Source: Bacteroidaceae bacterium (GTDB lineage: Bacteria > Bacteroidota > Bacteroidia > Bacteroidales > Bacteroidaceae). Taken from it: a DNA stretch of 40,603 nt. The stretch lies in NCBI GenBank assembly GCA_017416705.1, contig JAFQBG010000025.1, positions 1 to 40,603 on the forward strand, read 5' to 3'. The position numbers and the translations under genes were made by a program. This document shows positions 8,046 to 16,671 of the stretch, one piece after another. The notes beneath the pieces are model-generated. The model saw nothing but the letters and a program-made list of their open reading frames with translations. It ran no database searches and was not told the DNA's origin. Position 1 is the first letter of the stretch. The number at the start of each line of letters is the position of its first letter.

Positions 8046-9206
8046 CTATATCCAATTCTCAACCATTTTGCGTACATCGGCGTCGGTGTCAAAATAGTCC
8101 TCGATAGTGGGGGTGAGGGTGTAGTTTGCACTCTGCATGGCGCGTTCTATAAGGCGGCTCATGTCGGTGAATTTTATCTTGTCGGCAAGGAAGGCTGCTA
8201 CGCATACTTCGTTGGCCGCATTCACCACGCATGGCATGTTGCCGCCCATAGCAAGTGCCTCGTAGGCCAAACGCAGGTTGGGAAAACGCTCGGTGTCGGG
8301 CTTCTCGAATGTGAGTTCTTTTACTATTTCGAAATCCAATCGGTCGAAACTCGATGCCAGACGCGTGGGGTAGGATAGTGCGTACATAATGGGCAGTCGC
8401 ATGTCGGGGGTGCCTAACTGTGCTTTCACCGCGCCGTCGGCGAATTGTACCATAGAATGTATTACCGATTGCGGATGCACCACGACATCAATCTTGTCGG
8501 CGTTGAGCCCGAAGAGCCATTTGGCTTCTATCACTTCGAAGCCTTTGTTCATCATGGATGCCGAGTCTATGGTTATCTTTGCTCCCATGCTCCAATTTGG
8601 GTGACGTAATGCCTCTTTCTTGGTTACATGTTCCAATTGCTCCATGCTCATTGTTCTGAACGGCCCTCCCGATGCAGTCAGTATTATTTTCTCTATGCCG
8701 TTGTTTGTCTCTCCGGCAAGACACTGAAAAATTGCCGAGTGTTCCGAATCGACAGGCAGCAGTGGCACTTTGTGCTCTATGGCAAGCTGTGTTATATATT
8801 CTCCGGCAACAACCAATGTCTCTTTGTTGGCAAGGGCTATGGCTTTGCCGGCCTTAATGGCCTCGATAGTGGGACGCAACCCCGAAAATCCTACCATGGC
8901 GGTTACCACGATGTCTATGGGCGATGCTTTCACAATTTGGCATATAGAGTCGTATCCTGCATATATTTTTATGGGTTTGTCGGCAAGTGCCTCTTTCAGC
9001 GTTTCATACTTCGACTCGTCGGCAATGACAACTGCCTCGGGGTTGAATTTATGGGCTTGCTCTATTAGTCTTTCGACGTTGCTGCCGGCTGTAATGGCAT
9101 ATACCTCGAATAGGTCGGGATGCTCCTCTACTACTTGTAACGTTTGTGTGCCTATTGAACCTGTCGAGCCAAGAATGGCTATCGTTCTTTTATTTGTATT
9201 GTTCAT
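8046..9206 (-). CDS. dxr: 1-deoxy-D-xylulose 5-phosphate reductoisomerase
   Basis: 386 residues. It performs the NADPH-dependent conversion of DXP to MEP, the committed step of the non-mevalonate isoprenoid pathway in the cytosol. Visible are the NADPH-binding ILGSTGSIG loop (residues 11-19), the ANKETLV segment, the metal-binding VDSEHSAIFQ (Asp153, Glu155), and the flexible-loop/active-site segment SASMMNKGFEVIEAKW with Glu224. Full length for the family. It sits between the LytM-domain gene and rseP in the minus-strand run and supplies precursors for undecaprenyl phosphate used in wall synthesis. Confidence 0.98.
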   Translation of the reverse strand: MNNTNKRTIAILGSTGSIGTQTLQVVEEHPDLFEVYAITAGSNVERLIEQAHKFNPEAVVIADESKYETLKEALADKPIKIYAGYDSICQIVKASPIDIVVTAMVGFSGLRPTIEAIKAGKAIALANKETLVVAGEYITQLAIEHKVPLLPVDSEHSAIFQCLAGETNNGIEKIILTASGGPFRTMSMEQLEHVTKKEALRHPNWSMGAKITIDSASMMNKGFEVIEAKWLFGLNADKIDVVVHPQSVIHSMVQFADGAVKAQLGTPDMRLPIMYALSYPTRLASSFDRLDFEIVKELTFEKPDTERFPNLRLAYEALAMGGNMPCVVNAANEVCVAAFLADKIKFTDMSRLIERAMQSANYTLTPTIEDYFDTDADVRKMVENWI

Positions 9207-9230
9207 GTTGTATATATTGCATCTGCATTG

Positions 9231-10100
9231 TTAAAACGCTATGTATATGTTGGGGTCGAGTGCCAACCCGCTGTGCCATAGCTCCAAATGCAGAAAAGGT
9301 TTCATTTCTTCTGTTTTTCCGTTTTTTGTACCCGATATGGCAATTGTTTCGCCTGCATTCACTTTGTCGCCTACTTTTTTTGTTAGGCGGTGGCAGTTGC
9401 GATACACCGATACCAATTCCTCGTTATGTTGCAGAATTATGGTATAGCCTTCGTTGGCTGTGTAGTCGCTCATGATTACTGTGCCGTCCCAAATGGCTAC
9501 TACGCTCTCGTCGGGGTTCTCGGCTATGTCGATGCCGTAATGTCCGTTCTTTGGGTCGAACGGTTTTATTATCATGCCTTGCGTGGGACGATAGAAATTT
9601 ATGCCTTGCAGGCTGCCCACACTGCTTGCATGCGATATCAAGTTATATTTTTCTTTCTCCTCGAACTCGGCAACGAACTCTTGCTCCTGTGTCGATGACT
9701 CTATTTGCAGCGTGTCGTCTATGTGCAATGTGTCCGATGCCATCGTGGTGTCGGGATATTCTATATTGCCTTCGAATATGGACTTTACGTTGCTTATGTA
9801 TCGCTCCTGTTTATATACCTCGTGACGAAGCGAGTCTATCGTAAGTGCATAATTGACCAATCGTTCGCGTGTCTTGTCGCTCACATGCCCGGGCAGATAT
9901 TCGGCAACAGGCGTGAATGCAAAAATCAGATAGACTGTGCCTATGACAAGCATAATTGATATGAATAGCGATATTATTATACCTATGGGTGATACATTGA
10001 ACCTAAGTTCCTTGTCTATCTTATTTTCTTGGCGAATGATAAGACGGTATTTTCGCATCAGGCGATTTCTTATTCTTTTTCTTTTTTCGCTCATATCCAT
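9231..10100 (-). CDS. Membrane-anchored M23/LytM-domain protein with incomplete active site
   Basis: 289 residues. A basic cytoplasmic N-terminus (about 1-35) is followed by one transmembrane helix (about 38-62), a linker with helical stretches to about 165, and a C-terminal LytM domain (about 168-289). His187 and Asp191 (GHYGID) match the first zinc ligands. The usual HxH pair reads FLHLE (Phe269, His271), so one catalytic His is missing, and the YAHLS loop is replaced by YRNCHRLT. I infer a weak or inactive hydrolase, perhaps a regulator or scaffold in the manner of EnvC/NlpD. It lies between rimM and dxr, an order I recall in other Bacteroidales. Confidence 0.85.
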   Translation of the reverse strand: MDMSEKRKRIRNRLMRKYRLIIRQENKIDKELRFNVSPIGIIISLFISIMLVIGTVYLIFAFTPVAEYLPGHVSDKTRERLVNYALTIDSLRHEVYKQERYISNVKSIFEGNIEYPDTTMASDTLHIDDTLQIESSTQEQEFVAEFEEKEKYNLISHASSVGSLQGINFYRPTQGMIIKPFDPKNGHYGIDIAENPDESVVAIWDGTVIMSDYTANEGYTIILQHNEELVSVYRNCHRLTKKVGDKVNAGETIAISGTKNGKTEEMKPFLHLELWHSGLALDPNIYIAF

Positions 10101-10105
10101 TTGTA

Positions 10106-10615
10106 TTATAGTGCAACAAGCCCCTCGGGCAGGTTGAACGTTATATGCCTTTTTTTACTGTCGATATTCACTATGAATTCTTCCTGAACGGGCACAAGCA
10201 GTTCGCCGCCTTGGCTTTCTATAACGAACAGGGTGTTTATGGTGCTGTCGTCGATGTCTGTTATCTCGCCAAGTGTGCCATGTGTGACGTCCTCGGCTGT
10301 GAACCCGCGGAAATAGCCCCACGACAGTTGTTCGCTGTTGTCAACCCATTCTCGGGGGATATATACTTCGCAATTTGTGAGCAGACGTACTTCGTCGGCG
10401 CTGTTCATGCGCTCAATTTTTACAATGAGGGTGTCGCTGTTTTTTGTTTTCTTATATTCGAAAAAGAATGGAACAAGTATGCCGTCGATGTCGGCGGCTA
10501 CATAATCACATTCGTCGTCAAGCGTCATGCTGTCGCTCCATAGCCCTATCTCGCCTTTTGTGCCATGAGGTTTAAGAAATTTCCCGAAGTATGTAAATTC
10601 TTCCTTTTTTAGCAT
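10106..10615 (-). CDS. rimM: Ribosome maturation factor RimM
   Basis: 169 residues. RimM binds ribosomal protein S19 and helps mature the head of the 30S subunit. The N-terminal RimM domain shows the characteristic FGKFLKPHGTKGEI segment. A PRC-barrel domain follows from about residue 95 (LSWGYFRGFTAEDV, LGEITDIDDS, ELLVPVQEEFI). The length matches the family. It lies 13 bp after murA and 5 bp before the LytM-domain gene. Confidence 0.95.
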   Translation of the reverse strand: MLKKEEFTYFGKFLKPHGTKGEIGLWSDSMTLDDECDYVAADIDGILVPFFFEYKKTKNSDTLIVKIERMNSADEVRLLTNCEVYIPREWVDNSEQLSWGYFRGFTAEDVTHGTLGEITDIDDSTINTLFVIESQGGELLVPVQEEFIVNIDSKKRHITFNLPEGLVAL

Positions 10616-10628
10616 TTCCTATGTGGTT

Positions 10629-11933
10629 TTATGAACGTGTTATTTTTGCGCCCAATTGGTTCAGACGCTGTTCCAAGTTCTGATATCCGCGGTCTATCTG
10701 GTCTATGTTGTCTATGCGGCTGGTGCCGTCGGCACTCATGGCTGCTATGAGCAATGCTATACCTGCACGAATGTCGGGCGAACTCATGGAACGCGGTTTC
10801 AGTGTAAATTGGTGGTCGTGTCCTATCACTACGGCGCGGTGTGGGTCGCATAGCAATATCTGTGCTCCCATGTCGATGAGCTTATCGACAAAGAACAGAC
10901 GGCTTTCGAACATTTTCTGATGTATGAGCACGCTGCCTTTTGCTTGTATGGCTGTTACCAGAAGCACGCTCAGCAGGTCGGGGGTGAGGCCGGGCCAAGG
11001 GGCATCGCTTATGCTCATGATGGACCCGTCGAGGAACGACTCAATTTCGTAGTGCTCCTGCGAGGGTATGTATATATCGTCGCCCTTTTGTTCGAACTGA
11101 ACACCCAAACGGCGAAAACTCTCGGGGATGATACCTAAATTACTGAACGAGACGTCTTTTATGGTAAGCTCGCTCTTTGTCATGGCTGCCATACCAATGA
11201 AACTGCCTACCTCAATCATGTCGGGCAGTGCGCGGTGTGTGCAACCGCCAAGTTCTTTAACACCATGGATGGTTAGCAGATTGCTGGCAATACCCGAAAT
11301 TTTTGCACCCATTTTCAGGAGCATGCGACATAGCTGTTGTATATAAGGCTCGCATGCGGCATTGTATATGGTTGTAGTGCCTTCGGCAAGCGTGGCGGCC
11401 ATTATTATGTTGGCTGTTCCCGTCACCGATGCTTCGTCGAGCAACATGTAGCAACCTTGCAGCCTGTCGGCTTGCATGCAGTATATGCCTTTTTCTTCTA
11501 TGAAACTGAATGCCGCGCCTAATTTTTGCAATCCAAGCAGGTGGGTATCTACTCGTCGGCGTCCTATCTTGTCGCCGCCCGGTTTCGACAATGTGGCCTT
11601 GCCGAACCTTGCAAGCAGTGGCCCGATGAACATCACCGAACCACGCAGACGAGCGCATCCATCTATGTATTCATCGCTTTCCAAATAGTCCAAATTTATA
11701 TTCTTGGCTTGGAATGTATAACTGCCCATTCCGTTTTTTGAGACTGCCACACCCATATTCATTAATTGTTGAATAAGGTTGTTTACATCGGCTATGTCGG
11801 GAATGTTTTCTATTGTGACGGGTTCCTCGGTGAGCAATGTGGCGCAAATCTCTTGCAATACCTCGTTTTTGGCTCCTTGTGGCACTATACTGCCTTTTAG
11901 TGGGTGCCCGCCCTCTATAATGAATGATGCCAT
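10629..11933 (-). CDS. murA: UDP-N-acetylglucosamine 1-carboxyvinyltransferase MurA (Asp active-site variant)
   Basis: 434 residues. It transfers enolpyruvate from PEP to UDP-GlcNAc, the first committed step of peptidoglycan synthesis. The N-terminal GAKNEVLQ (Lys22, Asn23) and the inside-out alpha/beta-barrel repeats are clear. In the active-site loop the usual PGGCAIG reads PGGDKIGRRRVD, so the fosfomycin-reactive Cys is replaced by Asp121. Cys-to-Asp MurA is known to stay active and resist fosfomycin (for example in Mycobacterium and Chlamydia). The ATG at 11933 fits the usual N-terminus. It is part of the tsaB-to-phosphatase run. Confidence 0.97.
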   Translation of the reverse strand: MASFIIEGGHPLKGSIVPQGAKNEVLQEICATLLTEEPVTIENIPDIADVNNLIQQLMNMGVAVSKNGMGSYTFQAKNINLDYLESDEYIDGCARLRGSVMFIGPLLARFGKATLSKPGGDKIGRRRVDTHLLGLQKLGAAFSFIEEKGIYCMQADRLQGCYMLLDEASVTGTANIIMAATLAEGTTTIYNAACEPYIQQLCRMLLKMGAKISGIASNLLTIHGVKELGGCTHRALPDMIEVGSFIGMAAMTKSELTIKDVSFSNLGIIPESFRRLGVQFEQKGDDIYIPSQEHYEIESFLDGSIMSISDAPWPGLTPDLLSVLLVTAIQAKGSVLIHQKMFESRLFFVDKLIDMGAQILLCDPHRAVVIGHDHQFTLKPRSMSSPDIRAGIALLIAAMSADGTSRIDNIDQIDRGYQNLEQRLNQLGAKITRS

Positions 11934-11980
11934 TTTTTTAGTGTCTGTTTAAATTCTTTCAAAAAAAATGAAAACGAAAA

Positions 11981-12595
11981 TCAATATTTCTTTTTAAACA
12001 CCTTCTTGCGTTTCTGAAATGCTTTCTGGTTATTTTCGTGTTTCTTCTGCTGGTGTGAGATTTTTATGGTGTTCTCCTCGATATTTATCACTCCCTTGGA
12101 GTAGTATCTTAAATCCTCGAATATTCGTTTATCCTCGACACCGTCTTTGTTCCATGTTATATAGTTTTTCTTCATCTGCACAAGAATGAGCTCGATGAAT
12201 TGGTCGCGCTCCTCGCCCTCTTCCATGGTGCAGGCATGTTCTATCATGGTTTCTACAATTCGTCCGTAGTGCCTGTTTCTTATTTCGCCTGTCTGGTAGG
12301 ATATTTTTGTCGGTGGCTCGGTGAACTTCTCTTTCTTGATGACCTCCACAGGGTAGTCTATGTCTAATTTAAAGTCGGACATTATGGCTAAATGGTCCCA
12401 TAGCTTGCGTTTGTAGTCGGGTAGCTCGTTGCGCAGATTGGGAAACATACTGCCCATTATGCTCACTATGGTTTCGGCACATTGCTGACGCTCGGCTCTG
12501 TCTTCTATGGTCAGTGCGTGATCTACCATTTTTTGTACGGAGCGTCCGTATTCGGGCAGCGGGAGTTTTTTCTGTTTGGTATTATATTCCATCAT
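11981..12595 (-). CDS. DUF4290 protein of unknown function
   Basis: 204 residues, no signal peptide or membrane helix. It matches my memory of the Bacteroidota-specific DUF4290 family, which starts with a YNTKQKKLPLPEYGRSVQ block followed by alternating charged helices. Features include two similar helical pieces (VQKMVDHALTIEDRAER near residue 20; IVETMIEHACTMEEGEER near 112), suggesting an internal duplication, and a very basic tail (about 180-204, rich in Lys and Gln) that may bind nucleic acid. It is next to murA, an arrangement I recall as common in the order. Function unknown. Confidence 0.85.
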   Translation of the reverse strand: MMEYNTKQKKLPLPEYGRSVQKMVDHALTIEDRAERQQCAETIVSIMGSMFPNLRNELPDYKRKLWDHLAIMSDFKLDIDYPVEVIKKEKFTEPPTKISYQTGEIRNRHYGRIVETMIEHACTMEEGEERDQFIELILVQMKKNYITWNKDGVEDKRIFEDLRYYSKGVINIEENTIKISHQQKKHENNQKAFQKRKKVFKKKY

Positions 12596-12652
12596 GGTTG
12601 CAATGGTTTTGTTTTCGGAGTTTATGATTGGTTTTTTCTTGGGCCTATTGCC

Positions 12653-13345
12653 TTAAAGCAGTTTTTTTGGTTTTGTGGCTATAAAATCTTTCAGATAGAA
12701 TGGCTCGAAGTATGCTATATCTTCGAAACGCTCATCGAGCAGGGCGCGTTCGGCAAGTGGCATCATCTGTTTTGCGTGCGGCGTGCGATACTCGCTCAGA
12801 AAGTGTGCGTTACTATGGATAATTATGTCGCGACACTTTTCGGCTCCATTGCCAAAGAAATATACCGGCTGTTTTTCAAGTATGTCGGCGAAACTGTTTT
12901 CGTCTATCACTATCGCTGCTGTGGGCATGACAGGCCTGAGTGCTCTGTCGTACACCGTGGCGTACACCTCGTTGCGACGAGCGTCAATCATGGGGCATAG
13001 CAGGGCATTTTCGGGTATGTCGTCTCTGAACAGCACGGGTACACACATGATGGCTGTTGTCGGAATTGCCATAAGGGGTATATTGCGTCCATAGCATACG
13101 CCCTTTGCCGTTGATGAGGCTATGCGTAGGCTTGTGTAGGAGCCCGGGCCACAGCTGAGGGCAACAGCCTCTATTGCCCTGCCTCGTTCGTCGGCATATT
13201 GTATAGCCTCCTCGACAAACGGAGCAAGAACCTTTGCGTGCGAGCGTTCCTCGCTGTTTTTCCTCTCAAAAAATACCTCGCCGTATTCGCTCAGTGCCAC
13301 TGAACAGGCCTCGGTGGATGCCTCGATATTAAGAATTACTGCCAT
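12653..13345 (-). CDS. tsaB: tRNA threonylcarbamoyladenosine biosynthesis protein TsaB
   Basis: 230 residues from the ATG at 13345. An in-frame ATG 12 codons upstream would add a polar extension absent from the family, so I prefer the inner start. TsaB partners TsaD and TsaE in making the t6A modification of ANN-decoding tRNAs. The ASKHA-fold N-terminus (ILNIEASTEACSVAL) and the SCGPGSYTSLRI loop are clear. It is the first gene of the minus-strand run; the gap to yicC holds promoter-like elements for both directions. Confidence 0.93.
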   Translation of the reverse strand: MAVILNIEASTEACSVALSEYGEVFFERKNSEERSHAKVLAPFVEEAIQYADERGRAIEAVALSCGPGSYTSLRIASSTAKGVCYGRNIPLMAIPTTAIMCVPVLFRDDIPENALLCPMIDARRNEVYATVYDRALRPVMPTAAIVIDENSFADILEKQPVYFFGNGAEKCRDIIIHSNAHFLSEYRTPHAKQMMPLAERALLDERFEDIAYFEPFYLKDFIATKPKKLL

Positions 13346-13409
13346 TTTGCTTGTAGTTGTTGTTGAAAACTGTTTACCCAATATAAACAGTAAATTACAT
13401 TAGCAGGTG

Positions 13410-13417
13410 CAAATGTA
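13410..13417 (-). promoter_or_regulatory. Possible -7 element upstream of tsaB
   Basis: On the minus strand this reads TACATTTG, a match to TAnnTTTG, 65 bp upstream of the preferred tsaB start. There is no TTTG at the expected -33 distance, so only the -7 half is supported. Confidence 0.4.
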
Positions 13418-13491
13418 CAAATTAAAAACCAACTGTAATGTATAAATAATATTTTTTAATAAAATATATATACTCTGTCGTTTGTTTGTCG

Positions 13492-13499
13492 TATCTTTG
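13492..13499 (+). promoter_or_regulatory. Possible -7 element upstream of yicC
   Basis: TATCTTTG matches TAnnTTTG and lies 94 bp upstream of the yicC start in the divergent 248-bp gap. The -33 half is not evident at 20-bp spacing. The implied untranslated leader would be roughly 85-90 nt. Confidence 0.45.
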
Positions 13500-13593
13500 C
13501 GCGATGTCGCAAGGGTGGGGCGTCGCATGCAGAAACATCCCAAGTGGCTGCGGCACACGCGAAAATTTGTTCGAAATAATAAAATAAACAATT

Positions 13594-14469
13594 ATGATAT
13601 ACTCAATGACAGGCTACGGCAGGGCCGTTGCAATGTATCAGGATAAAAAAATATGCGTCGAGGTGCGTTCGTTAAACGGAAAGGCCATGGACCTTTCCAC
13701 GCGTATGGCACAACAGTTCAAAGGCCACGAAATGGAGGTGCGCAGCTATCTTACTGCCATGCTCGAACGCGGAAAGGTCGATTTTGCATTGTGGGTCGAG
13801 CAAAATGGAAAAGACGAAACGCCATCGGTGAACAAGGATGTCATGCGATGTTACATAGAACAGTTGCACGAGGCGTCGCAGCAGCTGAATATATCGCTCC
13901 CACAGAATATCATGGAGGTTGTGCTTCGTATGCCCGATGTCATATCCCGAAAAGAGACCTACGAAGTGTCCGACGAGGAGTGGGCCGTTGCAAAAGAGGC
14001 CATGGAACGTGCTGTGAGCGATTTATTGTCATTCCGAAAGCAAGAGGGCGAAGCCTTGTATGCAAAATTCCGTACCAAAATAGACAATATAGCGCAGTTG
14101 CTTGCAACGGTGGAGCAGTATGAAACCGAGCGCGTGGCAAAAATAAAATCGCGCATAGTGGATAATTTGGAGAAACTCGTGGGCATCGACTACGACCGTA
14201 ACCGCTTGGAGCAGGAACTGATTTTCTATATCGAAAAACTCGATGTAAGCGAGGAAAAACAACGCTTGGCCAACCACTTGGAGTATTTTGTTTCTACTAT
14301 GAACGACACCCAAGGACAAGGCAAAAAACTTGGATTTATAGCCCAAGAAATGGGTCGCGAGATAAACACCCTTGGAAGCAAGAGCAACCACGCCGAAATG
14401 CAAAACATAGTGGTGAAAATGAAAGACGAACTTGAACAGATAAAAGAGCAGGTGCTCAATGCGCTATAA
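13594..14469 (+). CDS. yicC: YicC-family endoribonuclease-like protein
   Basis: 291 residues. The N-terminus MIYSMTGYGRA is the family hallmark, as is the C-terminal block EMGREINTLGSKSNHAE. The middle is strongly helical and charged. YicC/YloC proteins are cytosolic endoribonucleases linked to RNA turnover, and their genes often lie next to gmk, as here (43 bp gap). Full length for the family. First gene of a plus-strand run yicC-gmk-nadD-MORN. Confidence 0.94.
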   Translation: MIYSMTGYGRAVAMYQDKKICVEVRSLNGKAMDLSTRMAQQFKGHEMEVRSYLTAMLERGKVDFALWVEQNGKDETPSVNKDVMRCYIEQLHEASQQLNISLPQNIMEVVLRMPDVISRKETYEVSDEEWAVAKEAMERAVSDLLSFRKQEGEALYAKFRTKIDNIAQLLATVEQYETERVAKIKSRIVDNLEKLVGIDYDRNRLEQELIFYIEKLDVSEEKQRLANHLEYFVSTMNDTQGQGKKLGFIAQEMGREINTLGSKSNHAEMQNIVVKMKDELEQIKEQVLNAL

Positions 14470-14512
14470 TTTAATAACCGCATTATCAACAGGATAACAA
14501 CAGCAAAAAATA

Positions 14513-15079
14513 ATGGCAAAAGGAAAACTAATAATATTTTCGGCTCCGTCGGGTTCCGGTAAATCGACCTTGGCAGGCTATTTGCGCGAGCAGGAACCAT
14601 CGTTGGGCTTCTCGGTGTCGGCAACGACGCGCCCTCCACGTGGCAGCGAGCGTCATGGCGTCGAGTATTTCTTTTTCTCGGTCGATGAGTTTCGTTCAAA
14701 GATAGATTCGGGCGAATTTGTGGAATACGAAGAGGTTTACCCCGGACGCTACTATGGAACATTGAAGTCGCAAGTGGAAAAACAGCTCGAAAGTCAAAGC
14801 ATACTGTTCGATGTTGATGTAGTGGGTGGGCGACGCCTCAAAGAGTATTATGGCGAGAGGGCACTGTTTATTTTCGTGCAAGCCCCCTCGTTGCAGGTGC
14901 TGGCACAGCGGCTTGCGGTGCGTGGCGATACCTCGGCCGAGGATATCGAGAAACGTCTGGCAAAGGCTGAATACGAGATGACCTTTTCCAAATATGCCGA
15001 TGTGGTGGTGGTGAACGACAACCTTGAAACAGCCAAGAGCGAACTGCTTGCTATTGTAAAGGATTTTCTTAATTCATAA
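14513..15079 (+). CDS. gmk: Guanylate kinase
   Basis: 188 residues. It phosphorylates GMP to GDP with ATP. The P-loop APSGSGKST (about residues 11-19) is followed by the GMP-binding region with SATTRPPRGSERHGVEYFF and the EYEEVYPGRYYGT segment, all typical of guanylate kinases. The stop codon is immediately followed by the nadD ATG with no intervening base, suggesting coupled translation. Confidence 0.97.
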   Translation: MAKGKLIIFSAPSGSGKSTLAGYLREQEPSLGFSVSATTRPPRGSERHGVEYFFFSVDEFRSKIDSGEFVEYEEVYPGRYYGTLKSQVEKQLESQSILFDVDVVGGRRLKEYYGERALFIFVQAPSLQVLAQRLAVRGDTSAEDIEKRLAKAEYEMTFSKYADVVVVNDNLETAKSELLAIVKDFLNS

Positions 15080-15667
15080 ATGGTAATGTCGAAAATACGC
15101 ACAGTTATATTCGGGGGTAGCTTCGACCCTGTCCACAACGGGCACACGCTCCTTGCAAGCGAGGTCGTTGCCCGTGGCATGGCCCACGAAGTCTGGTTCA
15201 TGCTGTCGCCGCAAAATCCGTTGAAGCAAGGGCACAAAATGACCGATGAGAATGTGCGCATGCAGATGCTGCAAATGGCATTGGAGGATTATCCCTGCTT
15301 TGTGGCGTGCGACTTTGAATTCTCGTTGCCACGCCCGTCGTACACGCTGAACACGTTGCAATCGCTCGAAAAGGCCTACCCCGAGCGCGAATTCATACTG
15401 TTGATAGGAGCCGATAATTGGGAACAGTTCGACAGTTGGCATCGTGGCGATGAAATATTGGCGCGTTACGAGGTGCTGGTCTATCCGCGCGGCACAACCC
15501 GTAAGCCCCTTTTGCCCAAGGGTGTCAAGTGGTTAGACGCAAAATTGTTCGATGTCAGTTCCACCATGTTGCGCCACATGGCAGCAGACGGGGGCGACAT
15601 AGCGCAATATGTACATCCAAAAGTGGCCGATTTTATAAATGTAAATAAAATTTATCGAAAAATATGA
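15080..15667 (+). CDS. nadD: Nicotinate-nucleotide adenylyltransferase
   Basis: 195 residues. It joins NaMN and ATP to form deamido-NAD in NAD biosynthesis. The nucleotidyltransferase motif GGSFDPVHNGH is at residues about 12-22 and the C-terminal SSTMLR motif matches the family ISSTxIR. The start abuts the gmk stop; an alternative ATG two codons in (MSKIRT) is equally plausible. Its stop overlaps the next start as ATGA. Confidence 0.95.
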   Translation: MVMSKIRTVIFGGSFDPVHNGHTLLASEVVARGMAHEVWFMLSPQNPLKQGHKMTDENVRMQMLQMALEDYPCFVACDFEFSLPRPSYTLNTLQSLEKAYPEREFILLIGADNWEQFDSWHRGDEILARYEVLVYPRGTTRKPLLPKGVKWLDAKLFDVSSTMLRHMAADGGDIAQYVHPKVADFINVNKIYRKI

Positions 15668-16302
15668 AAAAAATATTATCTGCGATAATGATGCTATTGT
15701 CGCTATCCTCGTGGGCGCAACAGCCCCCATTGTATCCCGAAATGAGCGATGTCTTGCAGCAGGTGTTCTGCGATTATGCTGCCGCCGAAGCCGAGATAAA
15801 GTATATATCCAATAGAAACGGCCAGTACGTGGGGCAGTTGATAAACAACGTCATATACGGCTGGGGCTACTATCTGTCCGATGATGATGCCCAAACATTC
15901 GGACAGTTCCGCAAGGGCAAGCATGTGTTTGGAATAACACTCACACAGGAAATGGCACGCGTAGGCTCCAACGAGCATTTTGTCGAGTACGACTTGTCAA
16001 CAGGAAAAATATTGCGTATCCATACAAACGAGGGCGACATAAAACTAAACGCCCCATACGTCGATACACCCGAGGCTGCATCGCCCTATGGCTTCAACAA
16101 ACTGAAATACTCCAACGGCGATGCCTATTTCGGCGAGACGTACAACGGCAAACGTCACGGCTATGGTGTCTATTTTTGGAGCAACGGCGATTTTTGGTAT
16201 GGCAAATACAGCGACGGCTACCGACAGGGCTATGGTGCGCTGTTCAAGACCAACCATCATGTGATACCCGGCAAATGGATGGGCGACATAAAGGTAGAAT
16301 AA
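15664..16302 (+). CDS. Secreted MORN-repeat protein
   Basis: 212 residues with a signal peptide (about 1-19, MKKILSAIMMLLSLSSWAQ). MORN motifs are clear at about 149-203 (YSNGDAYFGETYNGKRHGYG, then SNGDFWYGKYSDGYRQGYG) and degenerate ones occur at 54-90 (GQYVGQLINNVIYGWGYY). MORN repeats form beta-hairpin sheets used for protein or lipid contacts. The specific role of bacterial secreted forms is not known to me. The start overlaps the nadD stop by four bases (ATGA), so it belongs to the same transcript despite its unrelated function. Confidence 0.8.
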   Translation: MKKILSAIMMLLSLSSWAQQPPLYPEMSDVLQQVFCDYAAAEAEIKYISNRNGQYVGQLINNVIYGWGYYLSDDDAQTFGQFRKGKHVFGITLTQEMARVGSNEHFVEYDLSTGKILRIHTNEGDIKLNAPYVDTPEAASPYGFNKLKYSNGDAYFGETYNGKRHGYGVYFWSNGDFWYGKYSDGYRQGYGALFKTNHHVIPGKWMGDIKVE

Positions 16303-16513
16303 GAAAAACGGCGGCCGTTCTTCGGATTTTTAAAATATTCTCCGCCTGACGGCTTGTGTTGCTGTTTTTTCATATTCAAAAATGGTGTTTTTTCCTTTTT
16401 CCGGTACATGGCATACAGTGTTCCCTTCGAAAATAAACAGACAGCCGTTCTGTGAAAACTTGGCAATATAAATTTGAACAGCGCCAAAGGAATTAACCGA
16501 CTTCTGAAAATAA

Positions 16514-16535
16514 AATGAGCCTTTCGGGGCTCATT
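16514..16535 (+). terminator. Intrinsic terminator after the yicC-gmk-nadD-MORN run
   Basis: An 8-bp stem AATGAGCC / GGCTCATT with a TTTCGG loop is followed by ATTTTTATATAT. It lies about 210 bp after the MORN stop and upstream of the aro promoter element. Confidence 0.7.
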
Positions 16536-16625
16536 ATTTTTATATATATGGGCGTTTTTTTGTGCAATATTTACTCTTGTGCAATAATATTTTAGAAAAA
16601 ATATATGATAATTCAACTTTCTTTG

Positions 16626-16633
16626 TACTTTTG
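16626..16633 (+). promoter_or_regulatory. Candidate -7 element for the aro operon
   Basis: TACTTTTG matches TAnnTTTG, 38 bp upstream of the DAHP synthase ATG, giving a leader of roughly 30 nt. No -33 TTTG is present at the standard spacing. I see no leader peptide, T-box or attenuator between this element and the ATG. Confidence 0.45.
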
Positions 16634-16671
16634 TAATCTTAAATCTTTAAAAGAATAAACAATTTGACATT

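Larger units (their letters stand above)
16303..16671. other. 369-bp intergenic region before the aro operon
   Basis: It holds a terminator (16514-16535) and a -7-like promoter element (16626-16633). The first 200 bp contain no gene I can support. The frame following the MORN stop stays open for about 49 codons, and the opposite strand has a basic reading frame of similar extent; both look like chance or decay of an older sequence. A small inverted repeat AACGGC-G-GCCGTT lies just after the MORN stop. Confidence 0.5.

Noticed and set aside
16548-16595. Leader peptide for attenuation of the aro operon
   Set aside because: A 15-codon frame exists, but it lies upstream of the -7 element and lacks a run of Phe, Tyr or Trp codons with alternative hairpins.
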